Source: Pseudomonas baetica (lineage in GTDB: Bacteria; Pseudomonadota; Gammaproteobacteria; Pseudomonadales; Pseudomonadaceae). From it: a stretch of DNA of 64,000 nt. Shown in pieces: positions 35,817 through 44,588 of this stretch. Within the stretch, counting starts at the first letter, position 1, and each line of letters begins with the position of its first letter. The position numbers and the translations under genes are program-made. Under the pieces are notes generated by a model. It did not search any database. It was not told the DNA's origin and saw only the letters and a program-made list of their open reading frames with translations. The stretch covers positions 1-64,000 of the forward strand of contig NZ_PHHE01000001.1 of the NCBI RefSeq assembly GCF_002813455.1, read 5' to 3'.

Positions 35817-36637
35817 GCATTAGTCGGGCTTGCCAATTCATGGGGATTTCCCGTCAGGCTTATTACAAGCGCAACCGGGCGTGTGATGCCCGGGCCCGTC
35901 ATGCCCAGGAAGTGATGGGATTCGTGAGGGAAAAGCGACTCAGGCAACCGCGCCTTGGCACCCGAAAACTTCACAATCTAATGCGCACTGAGCCAGAAAT
36001 GTCCGTAAAGGTTGGTCGAGACCGTTTATTCAATATCTTGCGAGATCGGCGCGAACTGGTTCCTCGCAGGCGGGCCTATCACAAAACAACAGACAGTCAT
36101 CATCGCTTTCGCCGGCATCCAAACCTGCTCAAAGATGGGCCGATTCAGGTAGTCGCCAAGGCACCAGAGCAAGTATGGGTTGCGGACATCACCTACTTAC
36201 CAACGCAAACGGGTGTGGCTTATCTGAGTTTGATCACCGATGCGTACTCTCGAAAAATCGTGGGTCACCATGTCCATGAAAGCTTGCACACCGAATCGGT
36301 GATCCAGGCGTTCAACAAAGCCCTGAAGCAGCGGACAACGGAACAACACTTGGTGCACCACTCGGACAGAGGCGTTCAATACTGCTCCGAGCTTTATCAG
36401 CGGCTGCATGCCAAGTACGGCATCACCTGCTCAATGACCGATGGCTACGACTGCTACCAAAATGCATTGGCTGAGCGTGTGAATGGAATTTTGAAAAACG
36501 AGTTAATGCTGCATCGGCCCAAAGATTTTGCAGATGCCATCCGGATGGTGGACGAGTCGGTGCAGATCTATAACAACGAGCGGCCTCATCTGTCGCTGAA
36601 ATACAAAACGCCCGATGCGGTGCATCGGGCGTTTTGA
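35762..36637 (+). CDS. IS3-family transposase OrfB (made by -1 frameshift)
   Basis: Catalytic part of the OrfAB transposase. In the -1 frame the sequence continues without a stop from the slip site as KKAIRQVLSQEQIQGLSISR, then the in-frame ATG at 35840 (MGISRQAYYKRN). Integrase-core residues: Asp in VADITYL, Asp in HHSDRGVQY and Glu in NALAERVNGILKNE. All are intact, so the element looks functional. Translation probably depends on slippage rather than on an independent start. Confidence 0.92.
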   Translation, partial: CRKKAIRQVLSQEQIQGLSISRACQFMGISRQAYYKRNRACDARARHAQEVMGFVREKRLRQPRLGTRKLHNLMRTEPEMSVKVGRDRLFNILRDRRELVPRRRAYHKTTDSHHRFRRHPNLLKDGPIQVVAKAPEQVWVADITYLPTQTGVAYLSLITDAYSRKIVGHHVHESLHTESVIQAFNKALKQRTTEQHLVHHSDRGVQYCSELYQRLHAKYGITCSMTDGYDCYQNALAERVNGILKNELMLHRPKDFADAIRMVDESVQIYNNERPHLSLKYKTPDAVHRAF

Positions 36638-36684
36638 GGTTGAAACAGGTGTAAACCTATTTCAGGACTAGACACTCGGATTAA

Positions 36685-37659
36685 TCAAGCGAGAAAGTTC
36701 GATACGTTGTTTTGTTGCTGGCAACCGACCAGCAGCCACAACAGGATCCTCGCTTTACGCGGACAGACAAAACCGGCCATCACCGCGCCGCGCCGGATCA
36801 AATCCATCTCACTGCCCTTGAATCCATAGGTAGATTTAGCCGTGGACCCGGAGCCTGTGCGAGTCGCAATGATCACCGGTATTTTTCCGGCAACGCTTTC
36901 GATGACGTCGGCCCATTGCTCGGAAACATGTCCTGCACCAAAGGCAGCAATGACCAAACCGTCATAGCCGAGCGTGATGACATTTTCCAGAAACAGGCTA
37001 TCGGCCGACAACGAGGCCTCCAGCAAGGCAATTTTCTGGCCCGTGTGCCCAGGCAGCGGTAGAACCGTGCGCTTGTGGGGTGGGCGTAGATAGTGAACCG
37101 TGTCTTCTACCAGTAATCCGGCGGGCCCGACGATGGGGGAGGAGAACGCCTGCAACGCCAGAGAATCAGCTTTGCGTACGGCATTGGCCGAATGAATCTG
37201 CCCATGGATGACCACTTGAACGCCACGCTGACGGCTGCTTGCCGCTAATGCCACCTGGCAGGCATTCAGCAGATTGGCTGGGCCGTCGGCGCCGGGATGT
37301 GCAGCCGAACGCATGGCGCCGGTCAGGACCAGCGGTTCGTCGTGATCCCATAGATGATCGAGGAATGTGGCTGTTTCCTCCAGAGTGTCGGTGCCCTGGG
37401 TAATCACCACCCCAATCGCCCCTTGCCTGACCTGGTCGCTCGCCCAGGCAAGAACACTCAACAGGAAGTCGAAATCCAGCGATGCGCTGGGCAACAGCCC
37501 AAGGGTTTCAACGGTCATGCGTGCTTGCGTCTGCAATTGCGGCACCGAAGCCAGAAGGGTGTGTGCGTCAACCGTCGGGATGACGCCCTCGCCGACAGAC
37601 TTTGCTTGCATGCTTACGGTGCCACCTACCGCCGCGATTGCTAGTTTTGGCAACGCCAT
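36685..37659 (-). CDS. L-asparaginase/glutaminase family amidohydrolase
   Basis: 324 residues. The N-terminal active-site strand GGTVSM corresponds to the GGTIA motif with nucleophilic Thr; the second active-site motif is TQGTDTLEETA with its Thr-Asp pair, followed by LTGAMRSAAHPGADGP. These define the type I/II L-asparaginase family. There is no signal peptide, so it is probably cytoplasmic. Last gene of a likely operon with the membrane protein (78-base gap), nitrilase and monooxygenase. Its substrate may be an amide made by that pathway rather than asparagine. The IS3 element ends 10 bases beyond its stop. Confidence 0.85.
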   Translation of the reverse strand: MALPKLAIAAVGGTVSMQAKSVGEGVIPTVDAHTLLASVPQLQTQARMTVETLGLLPSASLDFDFLLSVLAWASDQVRQGAIGVVITQGTDTLEETATFLDHLWDHDEPLVLTGAMRSAAHPGADGPANLLNACQVALAASSRQRGVQVVIHGQIHSANAVRKADSLALQAFSSPIVGPAGLLVEDTVHYLRPPHKRTVLPLPGHTGQKIALLEASLSADSLFLENVITLGYDGLVIAAFGAGHVSEQWADVIESVAGKIPVIIATRTGSGSTAKSTYGFKGSEMDLIRRGAVMAGFVCPRKARILLWLLVGCQQQNNVSNFLA

Positions 37660-37736
37660 TTGATACCTCGCACGGTTGTGATGAGAGAGTGCTGTATCTG
37701 GAACTCAAGGCCAGATACAGCTGAACACGGCAGGCT

Positions 37737-38948
37737 TCAGTCAGCGATCAGCCATCCGATCAACGGAATGATGACGGCCGTGCTCACGGCCATCGACAAT
37801 ACATTGCCGATAAAACCATGCATGTCCGGCGGCAACCGCTTGGCCAGCGCACAGGCCAGCGGTGGAGCCATCAACGCGCCAAGTAGCGCACTGAGTGCGA
37901 TCACCGACCAGCTGCCACCATACGTCAGGACCGCCGCCGGAACGACCGACACCAGTGGCACGTAAGTGGGATACCAGCCGCGTTGTATCCATTGCCGCCG
38001 CCAGATCACCACGCCCAGCGCCGACGTCAGTGCTTGTGCAGCGATCAGTTGCGGTAAAACTGCGGAGCCGTAAACCGGACTCAGCGGGTTCAAGGTGAAT
38101 GCCAGCAAAGCGCCCAGTATCAGGCCGAGGCTGGCCCATTCGTTGCCATAGAACGGTGCCTCGGAAAAGTCTGCAAGTACACGACGCAAGCTCCATACGA
38201 CGCCGTAGTCAGGTTTCTTTTCGGGTAACGGCGCGGGCGTGGATTTTTTTGCTTCGTCGGTGTGAGCGGATTTCACCAGGCTTGGCAGATACCGGCAGAG
38301 CAGGAACGCGAGGACGCTGGCCACCGCCATGCCCGAGACGTTACCGATGACAACAGGCAATTGGAGCGGGTTGACCACATAGTTGACGAACAACAGGCTC
38401 ATCGGGGTAACCAGCAGGGCACCCATGATTGCGCCATTGATCGTGACCTTCCAGCCGCCGCCGAACATCAACACCATGGCCGCCGGCAGAGAGACGAAGG
38501 CGGCAAAGGTCGGTTGCCAACTGGTTGAAGTGACCGTCCAGCCCCACAGCAGATTGCTCAACAGCAAGCCAAGCAAAGAGCTGGTGACGAGCCACGGCCA
38601 GAGTCCGCTGCCGTAACAAATGGCGAAGCCTTGCCACGCCTTGCCCGTTCGATTCGCCCAGTAAGCCAGATAAGCACCGGCCAGCAGCCCGATTGAGGCG
38701 AATTCATGTTTGTAGAATGCGACCTCGCTGATGTCTCCCAACACCCAGCGCACCCAGGCGCTTGCGTCAGGCAGGCTAGACACCATGTGGTTGTAGTCCG
38801 GCCAAGAAGCCGCCCAGGACGTGCGGTAAGTGAATGACAGCCAGATGATCGACAGGATCGTGCCAAGCATCAGCAGGACGATCGAGGTGTCCATCGGCGT
38901 TCTGGAGAGCGGGCGGATGGCCAGTTTTGCTTCTGTAGTGTTTCCCAT
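37737..38948 (-). CDS. Multi-spanning inner-membrane protein with two homologous halves
   Basis: 403 residues from ATG 38948 (AAGGGG seven bases upstream); an in-frame longer start at 38978 lacks support. About ten to twelve membrane segments. The sequence is internally repeated: VRWVLGDISEVAFYKHEFAS with GLLAGAYLAYW in the first half matches LRRVLADFSEAPFYGNEWAS with GLILGALLAF in the second. The same holds for VIGNVSGMAVAS against FIGNVLSMAVST. The halves are split by a charged loop (KSAHTDEAKKSTPAPLPEKK). I cannot name the family; a transporter or channel for the amide or amino acid handled by the neighbours is likely from context only. Confidence 0.75.
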   Translation of the reverse strand: MGNTTEAKLAIRPLSRTPMDTSIVLLMLGTILSIIWLSFTYRTSWAASWPDYNHMVSSLPDASAWVRWVLGDISEVAFYKHEFASIGLLAGAYLAYWANRTGKAWQGFAICYGSGLWPWLVTSSLLGLLLSNLLWGWTVTSTSWQPTFAAFVSLPAAMVLMFGGGWKVTINGAIMGALLVTPMSLLFVNYVVNPLQLPVVIGNVSGMAVASVLAFLLCRYLPSLVKSAHTDEAKKSTPAPLPEKKPDYGVVWSLRRVLADFSEAPFYGNEWASLGLILGALLAFTLNPLSPVYGSAVLPQLIAAQALTSALGVVIWRRQWIQRGWYPTYVPLVSVVPAAVLTYGGSWSVIALSALLGALMAPPLACALAKRLPPDMHGFIGNVLSMAVSTAVIIPLIGWLIAD

Positions 38949-38962
38949 GGTCAGGCCCCTTG

Positions 38963-39850
38963 TCAGCGTGGAAGGCAAGGGTGGTGGCGGTAACCCAGCA
39001 TCGAGTCGTAGAGGTCGCCGCGACGATCACGATGCAGGTCGTTCAAACTGTTCCAGATGGGCGCACTGCGTGAGCTGGTCAGGTCGATATCAGCAAACAG
39101 GATTTCCTGTTTATCTGCCGATGCCACTGCGCCAATCGGCCAGCCATTGGTGCCGGCAATCAATGAGCAGCCGAGATAGCGCGCACCGCGTTCCTCGCCG
39201 ATGCGACTGGCTGCGGCGATGAACACATTGTTGACGTGTGCGGCTGTCATGGTCAGATACGACGCCATGCATTTGCCGGCCTCGTCAAAAAGAGGAGGAG
39301 GGGTCCAGACCCAATTGTTCAAGCTGCAGATAATGTCCGCGCCTTGCTGAGTGAGGATCCTCGGTACCTCGGGGAACCAGATATCCCAGCAGATCAACAA
39401 GCCTATTCGGCCAATGGGCGTTTCGAATACCGGGAAACCCAGGTCGCCTGGCGTGAACCACAGCTTTTCCAGATTCCACAGATGTGCCTTGCGATATTTG
39501 CCAATGAAGCCGTCGGGCCCTACCAGCACGGCGGTATTGAACAACCGCATGCCATCTCGCTCGGTCAAACCCGCTGCCAGATAAACGTTGTGCTCGCGGG
39601 CGAAGTTCATCCACGCCTGAACACTGGGGCCATCGGGAATCAACTCCGAGTGATCGAAGGCATCCTGCCGATTGCTGAAGAAATACCCGGTGCTGGACAG
39701 CTCGGGCAGGACGATCAGATTGGCGCCGCCATTGGCGGCTTCTTGAGCCAGAATCAAGCTCTGGCGAAGGTTCTCGCGCTGGTTTTCGATACCGACCTGA
39801 GGGTCGAACTGGATAACTGCTAGACGAACTGGGCTGACTGACTCGCTCAT
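38963..39850 (-). CDS. Nitrilase-superfamily amidase (carbon-nitrogen hydrolase)
   Basis: 295 residues from ATG 39850 with AAGGG upstream; a longer in-frame start at 39901 adds an unlikely leader. The catalytic triad is visible: Glu in VLPELSSTGYF, Lys in KYRKAHLW and Cys in LLICWDIWFPE. Such enzymes hydrolyse amides or carbamoyl compounds. Next to an amide-forming amino-acid 2-monooxygenase the likely role is amide hydrolysis, as DavA does after the lysine 2-monooxygenase DavB in P. putida. Fourteen bases separate it from the membrane protein gene, implying one operon. Confidence 0.85.
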   Translation of the reverse strand: MSESVSPVRLAVIQFDPQVGIENQRENLRQSLILAQEAANGGANLIVLPELSSTGYFFSNRQDAFDHSELIPDGPSVQAWMNFAREHNVYLAAGLTERDGMRLFNTAVLVGPDGFIGKYRKAHLWNLEKLWFTPGDLGFPVFETPIGRIGLLICWDIWFPEVPRILTQQGADIICSLNNWVWTPPPLFDEAGKCMASYLTMTAAHVNNVFIAAASRIGEERGARYLGCSLIAGTNGWPIGAVASADKQEILFADIDLTSSRSAPIWNSLNDLHRDRRGDLYDSMLGYRHHPCLPR

Positions 39851-40050
39851 TTCAAATGACCCTTTCTTATTGTTATTCACGTTGTGGAGTTGCGTGGTCA
39901 TAAGAAATGAAAAGCCAGTGCGAGTAAGTCAGCCACTTCCGTTTAGGCAGTAGTCCATTTCCCGCGCTTGCTGGACTCGGGAGCGGGAATACGCATGGCA
40001 GGCCTGCAATCAGGCGCGTAGTAGAGGGGCTGGAGGGCCGAAAGGGGCGC

Positions 40051-42000
40051 TCAGGTTGCGATTTTGTAGTGCGGGTAATCGCTCATCGAAAAACCGCCAT
40101 TGAAGGTCGCCGCGGTTTTGTCACAGATGTGAATGACTGCGTCGATAGCGCCTCTGAAGCACGGTTCTGTCCAGCCGGCATCCACCGAAAACGATTCGCC
40201 ACACAGATACAGTCCCGAGGCGTGGGCGAAATCGCGGTTGTATTTCATCAGGCTGACAGCATCGTAGTAGCCACCGGGTCGATAAAGCTTTGCGCATCCC
40301 AGCGCATTTTTGTCGGTGATCCAGCGATGTACCACGGCTTTATCGAGCCCTATATACGGAGAAATACGTTCCTGGATATTGGCTGATTTCATCAGGATTC
40401 GATCCAGCTCCTTGGCGCATCGGGTCACCAACTCCTTGTCGGTGAACAGACCGAGCTTGGTGGCGTCATCTTCCCAGGTATAACTCAGGAGAATGCAGTC
40501 GTAGCTGTAGTTGTCGTTGTAGCGATAGGTATAAACATCGTGGATGAAACTGTCGGTGACGATGGCCTGGGGGATTTTGCTCTTGCCTGACAAGAATGAT
40601 TTTTTCAGGGGGGCGAAGACCTTGCAGCTGGTTTCCCAATGCGCCGTCTTGTAAGCGTTGATGATCTCGAAGGGCAGCATTTGCGGCGTGAAATTTTCGA
40701 GTTTTACCCGGGTTTCAAGTAGCCAGGAAGGCAGTGTGATGATGACCGAGTCAAAGTCATCGAATTGCTCCTGGGTATATTGGGGCATGCTGTGCCTGAC
40801 GTTGAAATACACTCGCGACTTCAAGTTGCCGAGTTTCTCGATGCGGGTAACAGAGGTATCCATGAGCAAACCGTCAGGTCGTTTCAGGCAATGCTCGTAG
40901 AAGGAGTCGGCGGCTTCATCGGGTTTCATGAACAGCAGGCATTCAGCGAGCGCTGCGAGCCCGATGTAGCGGGGTTTTTCGAAGCTTTGTCCGGTGGAGT
41001 CAAATATCGCATTACTGTGCAGAAGGGGGGAGTCGGCTAACGGATCACCCGCCGCGTTGACGCGACCCTGGATCAGTTGCAACTGGCTGCTGAAACCAAA
41101 AATGGCGGTGCGTAACGGGTAGAGTGAACACACGTCATAAAAAGCCCCCCAACTGCCATCGCCGATACCGATGGCATAGAACAGCGCCGATTCCTTCGCA
41201 TTCATTCCCATACCGCCAAAGTCACCAGGCGCATTTGTGTCCCAGGTATCGAGCACCGCCATGCTGACCAGATCTCGAAAGGACACGCTTTCGTATTTTT
41301 CGACAATGGCGGCCCACATCGCTTCCCATTCATTGCTTGCGTAAGCGCGCGCAACGTGGCGTGTCATGCGATCGGCGAATGCCTTCCATTTGGCATGAAC
41401 CGCCTGCAGGTCTGCTCCGGGTGGGGCTGTGTCACCGTCTGCATTTTTCCAGATGAGCATTTGCGGCGTCCGTTCATCGCTCATGCTGCCTTCACGCAGG
41501 AAGATGCCGGTAGAAGTGACCCATTGGCTGCCTGGATTGGCGAAGTCCGAAAAGGCCAGGTCAAACGCTTTGGTGTAATAAGCCATCAGCGAGCGCCCCT
41601 CTGTTGGCGATTCGCCCGCTCGATTGAAAAAGGGCATGCGCATCGCGCCCATTTCAAACGGCGTATGGCTGGCCGACGAGCGCGGGCTGCCTGGCACGGT
41701 CAGGTGTCTGCCGCCCACGCGGGTGGATTGTTCGATCAATGTGATGTCGGTAAAACCGCAGCGGTGCAATTCCCTCGCCGCAGTGAGGCCTGTGATGCCG
41801 GCGCCGATGATGCAGATTTTGTGTTGCGGTGCAGTCGCTTGTGCGACGCCGTTTGCCTGTTCGACCAGTGCTCGATAGTCGAAACACAAGTCAGGAGGGT
41901 TGGGGAAACGGCCAGCCCAGGGTGAGTGCTTCGAGCGCTTGGCGCGTGTGGTGTCGCCGTTCGCTTGCGACGGGTAGTTATAGCTTGATCCAATAGTCAC
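40051..42000 (-). CDS. Flavin-dependent amino-acid 2-monooxygenase-like protein (IaaM/DavB/PAO group)
   Basis: 649 residues. After an 55-residue leader with PPDLCFDYRALV comes the FAD-binding motif ICIIGAGITGLTAARELH with IEQSTRVGGR. A GAMRMP active-site stretch follows, and near the end CGESFSVDAGWTEPCFRGAIDA, typical of this group. Tryptophan, lysine and phenylalanine 2-monooxygenases convert an amino acid to the amide with loss of CO2. Which amino acid is used cannot be read from the sequence. Upstream on the same strand is a GlxA-type regulator; downstream a nitrilase amidase follows after 200 bases. A plain L-amino-acid oxidase activity is the main alternative. Confidence 0.78.
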   Translation of the reverse strand: MTIGSSYNYPSQANGDTTRAKRSKHSPWAGRFPNPPDLCFDYRALVEQANGVAQATAPQHKICIIGAGITGLTAARELHRCGFTDITLIEQSTRVGGRHLTVPGSPRSSASHTPFEMGAMRMPFFNRAGESPTEGRSLMAYYTKAFDLAFSDFANPGSQWVTSTGIFLREGSMSDERTPQMLIWKNADGDTAPPGADLQAVHAKWKAFADRMTRHVARAYASNEWEAMWAAIVEKYESVSFRDLVSMAVLDTWDTNAPGDFGGMGMNAKESALFYAIGIGDGSWGAFYDVCSLYPLRTAIFGFSSQLQLIQGRVNAAGDPLADSPLLHSNAIFDSTGQSFEKPRYIGLAALAECLLFMKPDEAADSFYEHCLKRPDGLLMDTSVTRIEKLGNLKSRVYFNVRHSMPQYTQEQFDDFDSVIITLPSWLLETRVKLENFTPQMLPFEIINAYKTAHWETSCKVFAPLKKSFLSGKSKIPQAIVTDSFIHDVYTYRYNDNYSYDCILLSYTWEDDATKLGLFTDKELVTRCAKELDRILMKSANIQERISPYIGLDKAVVHRWITDKNALGCAKLYRPGGYYDAVSLMKYNRDFAHASGLYLCGESFSVDAGWTEPCFRGAIDAVIHICDKTAATFNGGFSMSDYPHYKIAT

Positions 42001-42131
42001 GACTGATCTTCCCTGATGGTTTTGACAGGAAAGATATTGAACAGCCTGGTCTGCACCGAACAGTCGGCAATCAGGTTGCGCAGGGGCTGTAAATTCGGTT
42101 TGTTGCGTGGGAAAAGTACGTTGGCAGGGTT

Positions 42132-42161
42132 TTCATGTGGGTGCGATGACACCCACATGAA
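42132..42161. promoter_or_regulatory. Perfect 12-bp inverted repeat upstream of the monooxygenase gene
   Basis: TTCATGTGGGTG, a six-base loop, then CACCCACATGAA. There is no T-run on either side, so it is a poor terminator. It sits between the regulator stop and the monooxygenase start, 132 bases before the latter, where an operator would be expected. A regulator-binding site is a guess. Confidence 0.45.
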
Positions 42162-42175
42162 GGTGTTTGCTGCGG

Positions 42176-43171
42176 TTAAGCAGCCTGCTGAAACTGCTGC
42201 CGATACTGGTTCGGCGACAGTTCGGTGTGCTGGCGGAACAAGCGCGCAAAGAAGCTCGCGTCGTCGTAGCCGACCTCATAACTGATGGTCTTGATGCTCT
42301 TGCGACTGCCCGAGAGCAAGCCCTTGGCCGTCTCGATGCGCAGTCGTTGCAGGTAGTGCAACGGCTTGTCGCCGGTCGCGGTCTGGAAACGGCGCATGAA
42401 GTTGCGAATGCTCATGCCGTGCTCGCGGGCGACATCTTCGAAGCGGAACTTGTCGGCGAAATGTTCTTCGAGCCAGTGCTGGATCTGCAGGATGATCACG
42501 TCCTGATGCAGCTTCTGCCCGCCAAAACCGATGCGTCCCGGCGAGTAGCTGCGCTGCACTTCATAAAGAATGTCGCGTGCTACGGCTTGCGCCACATTGG
42601 CGCCGCAGAAACGTTCGATCAGGTAAATGTAGAGGTCGCAGGCCGACGTGGTGCCGCCGGCGCAGTAGAGGTTGTCGGCGTCGGTCAGATGCTTGTCCTG
42701 ATTGAGGAACACCCTCGGGAAACGCTCGGCAAACGCGTTGAAGAAGCGCCAGTAGGTGGTCGCTTCCTTGCCGTTGAGCAGGCCCGCTTCGGCCAGCCAG
42801 AACACGCCGGTGGCTTCGCCGCACAACACGGCGCCGCGGGCGTGTTGCTCGCGCAACCACGGCAGCACTTGTGGGTATCGACTGCACAAGGTGTCGAAGT
42901 CGTCCCAAAATGCCGGGAGGATGATGACGTCGGCGTTCTCGAGCTCGCCGTCAACCGGCATGAGGACATCACTGAAGCTGTTCACCGGTTTGCCGTCGGG
43001 GCTGACCAGGCGCGTTTCGAACGCCGGGGTCAGGCCGTGGCCCAGTTGTTTACCGTACCGCAGGCTGGCCAGATGGAAGAAATCCTTGGCTTGCATGAGG
43101 GTGGAGGCGAAAACCCGGTCAATGGCCAGGATGCTGACGCGCCGCAAGGGCGTGGAGACTTGCTTGGACAT
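42176..43171 (-). CDS. GlxA-type AraC-family transcriptional regulator with DJ-1/PfpI domain
   Basis: 331 residues. The N-terminal half is a DJ-1/PfpI-like amidotransferase fold (SILAIDRVFAS, then ADVIILPAFWDDFD, and GAVLCGEATGVFWLAEAG with the elbow cysteine). The C-terminal part has two AraC helix-turn-helix motifs (FEDVAREHGMSIRNFMRRF and ISYEVGYDDASFFARLFRQH). Such regulators often control catabolism of amino-acid-derived or quaternary amines. It may control the downstream monooxygenase cluster or the divergent acyl-CoA dehydrogenase (151-base shared upstream region). Confidence 0.87.
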   Translation of the reverse strand: MSKQVSTPLRRVSILAIDRVFASTLMQAKDFFHLASLRYGKQLGHGLTPAFETRLVSPDGKPVNSFSDVLMPVDGELENADVIILPAFWDDFDTLCSRYPQVLPWLREQHARGAVLCGEATGVFWLAEAGLLNGKEATTYWRFFNAFAERFPRVFLNQDKHLTDADNLYCAGGTTSACDLYIYLIERFCGANVAQAVARDILYEVQRSYSPGRIGFGGQKLHQDVIILQIQHWLEEHFADKFRFEDVAREHGMSIRNFMRRFQTATGDKPLHYLQRLRIETAKGLLSGSRKSIKTISYEVGYDDASFFARLFRQHTELSPNQYRQQFQQAA

Positions 43172-43322
43172 AATTCAACTTTTTGTTTTGTTTTTATAAG
43201 GGAAAGTGGTCACCAGACGGCTGGATCGTCTTATTTTTTGTCGGATGTGTCCAGTGTCCTGTATCTCAGGTGAGGCTTAGTCTCTGAAGGTCATATCCCA
43301 CCCACAAGAAGAAAGGTGCCGC

Positions 43323-44459
43323 ATGATCCCCAGAACCTTGTTCAGCTCCGAGCACGAATTGTTCCGCGACAGCGTACGAACCTTCCTCGAAAAAGAGGCG
43401 GTGCCGTTTCATGCGCAGTGGGAAAAACAAGGCTATATCGACCGCCAGCTGTGGAACAAGGCAGGGGAGGCGGGAATGCTCTGCTCGCACCTGCCGGAAG
43501 AGTACGGTGGTCTGGGGGCGGACTTTCTTTACAGCGCGGTGGTGATCGAGGAGGTTGGCCGGTTGGGCCTGACCGGTATTGGTTTTTCACTGCATTCGGA
43601 CATCGTCGCACCGTACATCCTGCATTACGGCAGCGAGGCGCTGAAACACAAATACCTGCCGAAACTGGTGTCGGGCGAGATGGTCACGGCGATTGCCATG
43701 ACTGAGCCGGGCGCGGGCTCCGACTTGCAAGGCGTCAAGACCACAGCAGTACTGGACGGTGACGAATACGTGATCAACGGTTCGAAAACCTTCATCACCA
43801 ACGGCTTCCTCGCCGATCTGGTGATCGTTGTTGCCAAGACCGATCCGAAAGCCGGAGCGAAGGGCACCAGCCTGTTTCTGGTCGAGGCGAATACGCCGGG
43901 TTTCGACAAGGGCAAACGCCTGGAGAAGGTCGGTATGAAGGCGCAGGACACCTCGGAACTGTTCTTCCAGGATGTACGCGTGCCGAAAGAAAACCTGTTG
44001 GGTCAGGCCGGGGCGGGGTTTGCCTATCTGATGCAGGAGCTGCCCCAGGAGCGTCTGACCGTGGCGATTGGTGGTCTGGCCTCGGCGGAAGCGGCGCTGC
44101 AATGGACACTCGATTACACCCGTGATCGCAAGGCGTTCGGCAAGGCGATTGCCGATTTCCAGAACACTCGCTTCAAGCTGGCGGAAATGGCCACGGAGAT
44201 TCAGATCGGTCGGGTTTTTGTCGATAAGTGCCTGGAACTGCACCTGCAAGGCAAACTCGACGTACCGACCGCAGCGATGGCCAAATACTGGGGCACCGAC
44301 CTGCAATGCAAGGTGCTCGACGAATGCGTGCAGTTGCATGGCGGTTACGGCTTCATGTGGGAATACCCGGTGGCGCGTGCCTGGGCGGACGCGCGAGTGC
44401 AGCGGATTTATGCCGGCACCAATGAAATCATGAAGGAGATTATTGCGCGGTCACTTTGA
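43323..44459 (+). CDS. Acyl-CoA dehydrogenase
   Basis: 378 residues, full-length for the family. Signatures: AMTEPGAGSDLQG (FAD/substrate loop), GSKTFITNG, the central beta domain ending SELFFQDVRVPKENLLG, DYTRDRKAFGKAIADFQ, and the C-terminal QLHGGYGF and RIYAGTNEIMKEIIARSL. Oxidises an acyl-CoA to the enoyl-CoA, passing electrons to ETF. Chain or branch specificity is not evident. AAAGG lies upstream of the ATG. It is divergent from the GlxA-type regulator and convergent with the aldo/keto reductase. This matches the acyl-CoA dehydrogenase at the same place in P. aeruginosa. Confidence 0.9.
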   Translation: MIPRTLFSSEHELFRDSVRTFLEKEAVPFHAQWEKQGYIDRQLWNKAGEAGMLCSHLPEEYGGLGADFLYSAVVIEEVGRLGLTGIGFSLHSDIVAPYILHYGSEALKHKYLPKLVSGEMVTAIAMTEPGAGSDLQGVKTTAVLDGDEYVINGSKTFITNGFLADLVIVVAKTDPKAGAKGTSLFLVEANTPGFDKGKRLEKVGMKAQDTSELFFQDVRVPKENLLGQAGAGFAYLMQELPQERLTVAIGGLASAEAALQWTLDYTRDRKAFGKAIADFQNTRFKLAEMATEIQIGRVFVDKCLELHLQGKLDVPTAAMAKYWGTDLQCKVLDECVQLHGGYGFMWEYPVARAWADARVQRIYAGTNEIMKEIIARSL

Positions 44460-44580
44460 TGATCGTTCCCACGCTCTGCGTGGGAACGCCGCCGGGGACG
44501 CTCCGATTGGCCTCTTCACGAGCTCGCTCCCACAGGGGATCACCGTACCTGTGGGAGCGAGCCTGCTCGCGAAGCTTTTA
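44459..44580. repeat. REP-type palindromes between convergent genes
   Basis: First a short palindrome GTTCCCACGCTCTGCGTGGGAAC, then an inverted pair CTCTTCACGAGCTCGCTCCC / GGGAGCGAGCCTGCTCGCGAAG, both of the fluorescent-Pseudomonas REP type. They fill the gap between the ends of the dehydrogenase and reductase genes and may act as terminator or mRNA stabiliser. Confidence 0.75.
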
Positions 44581-44588
44581 GCGGCTGA

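Larger units (their letters stand above)
35362..36674 (+). mobile_element. IS3-family insertion sequence
   Basis: A 1313-bp element with inverted repeats TGTCCCGTCCTGAATAAGG (left) and TGTCTAGTCCTGAAATAGG (right, other strand), both continuing TTTACACC, flanked by a 3-bp duplication CTC (35359-35361 and 36675-36677). Two overlapping frames are joined by a slippery site. It lies between the zapE terminator and the asparaginase gene, at the edge of the accessory catabolic cluster. Confidence 0.92.

Noticed and set aside
42167..43273. 368-codon plus-strand frame
   Set aside because: Antisense to the GlxA-type regulator, whose two helix-turn-helix motifs prove the minus strand is coding.
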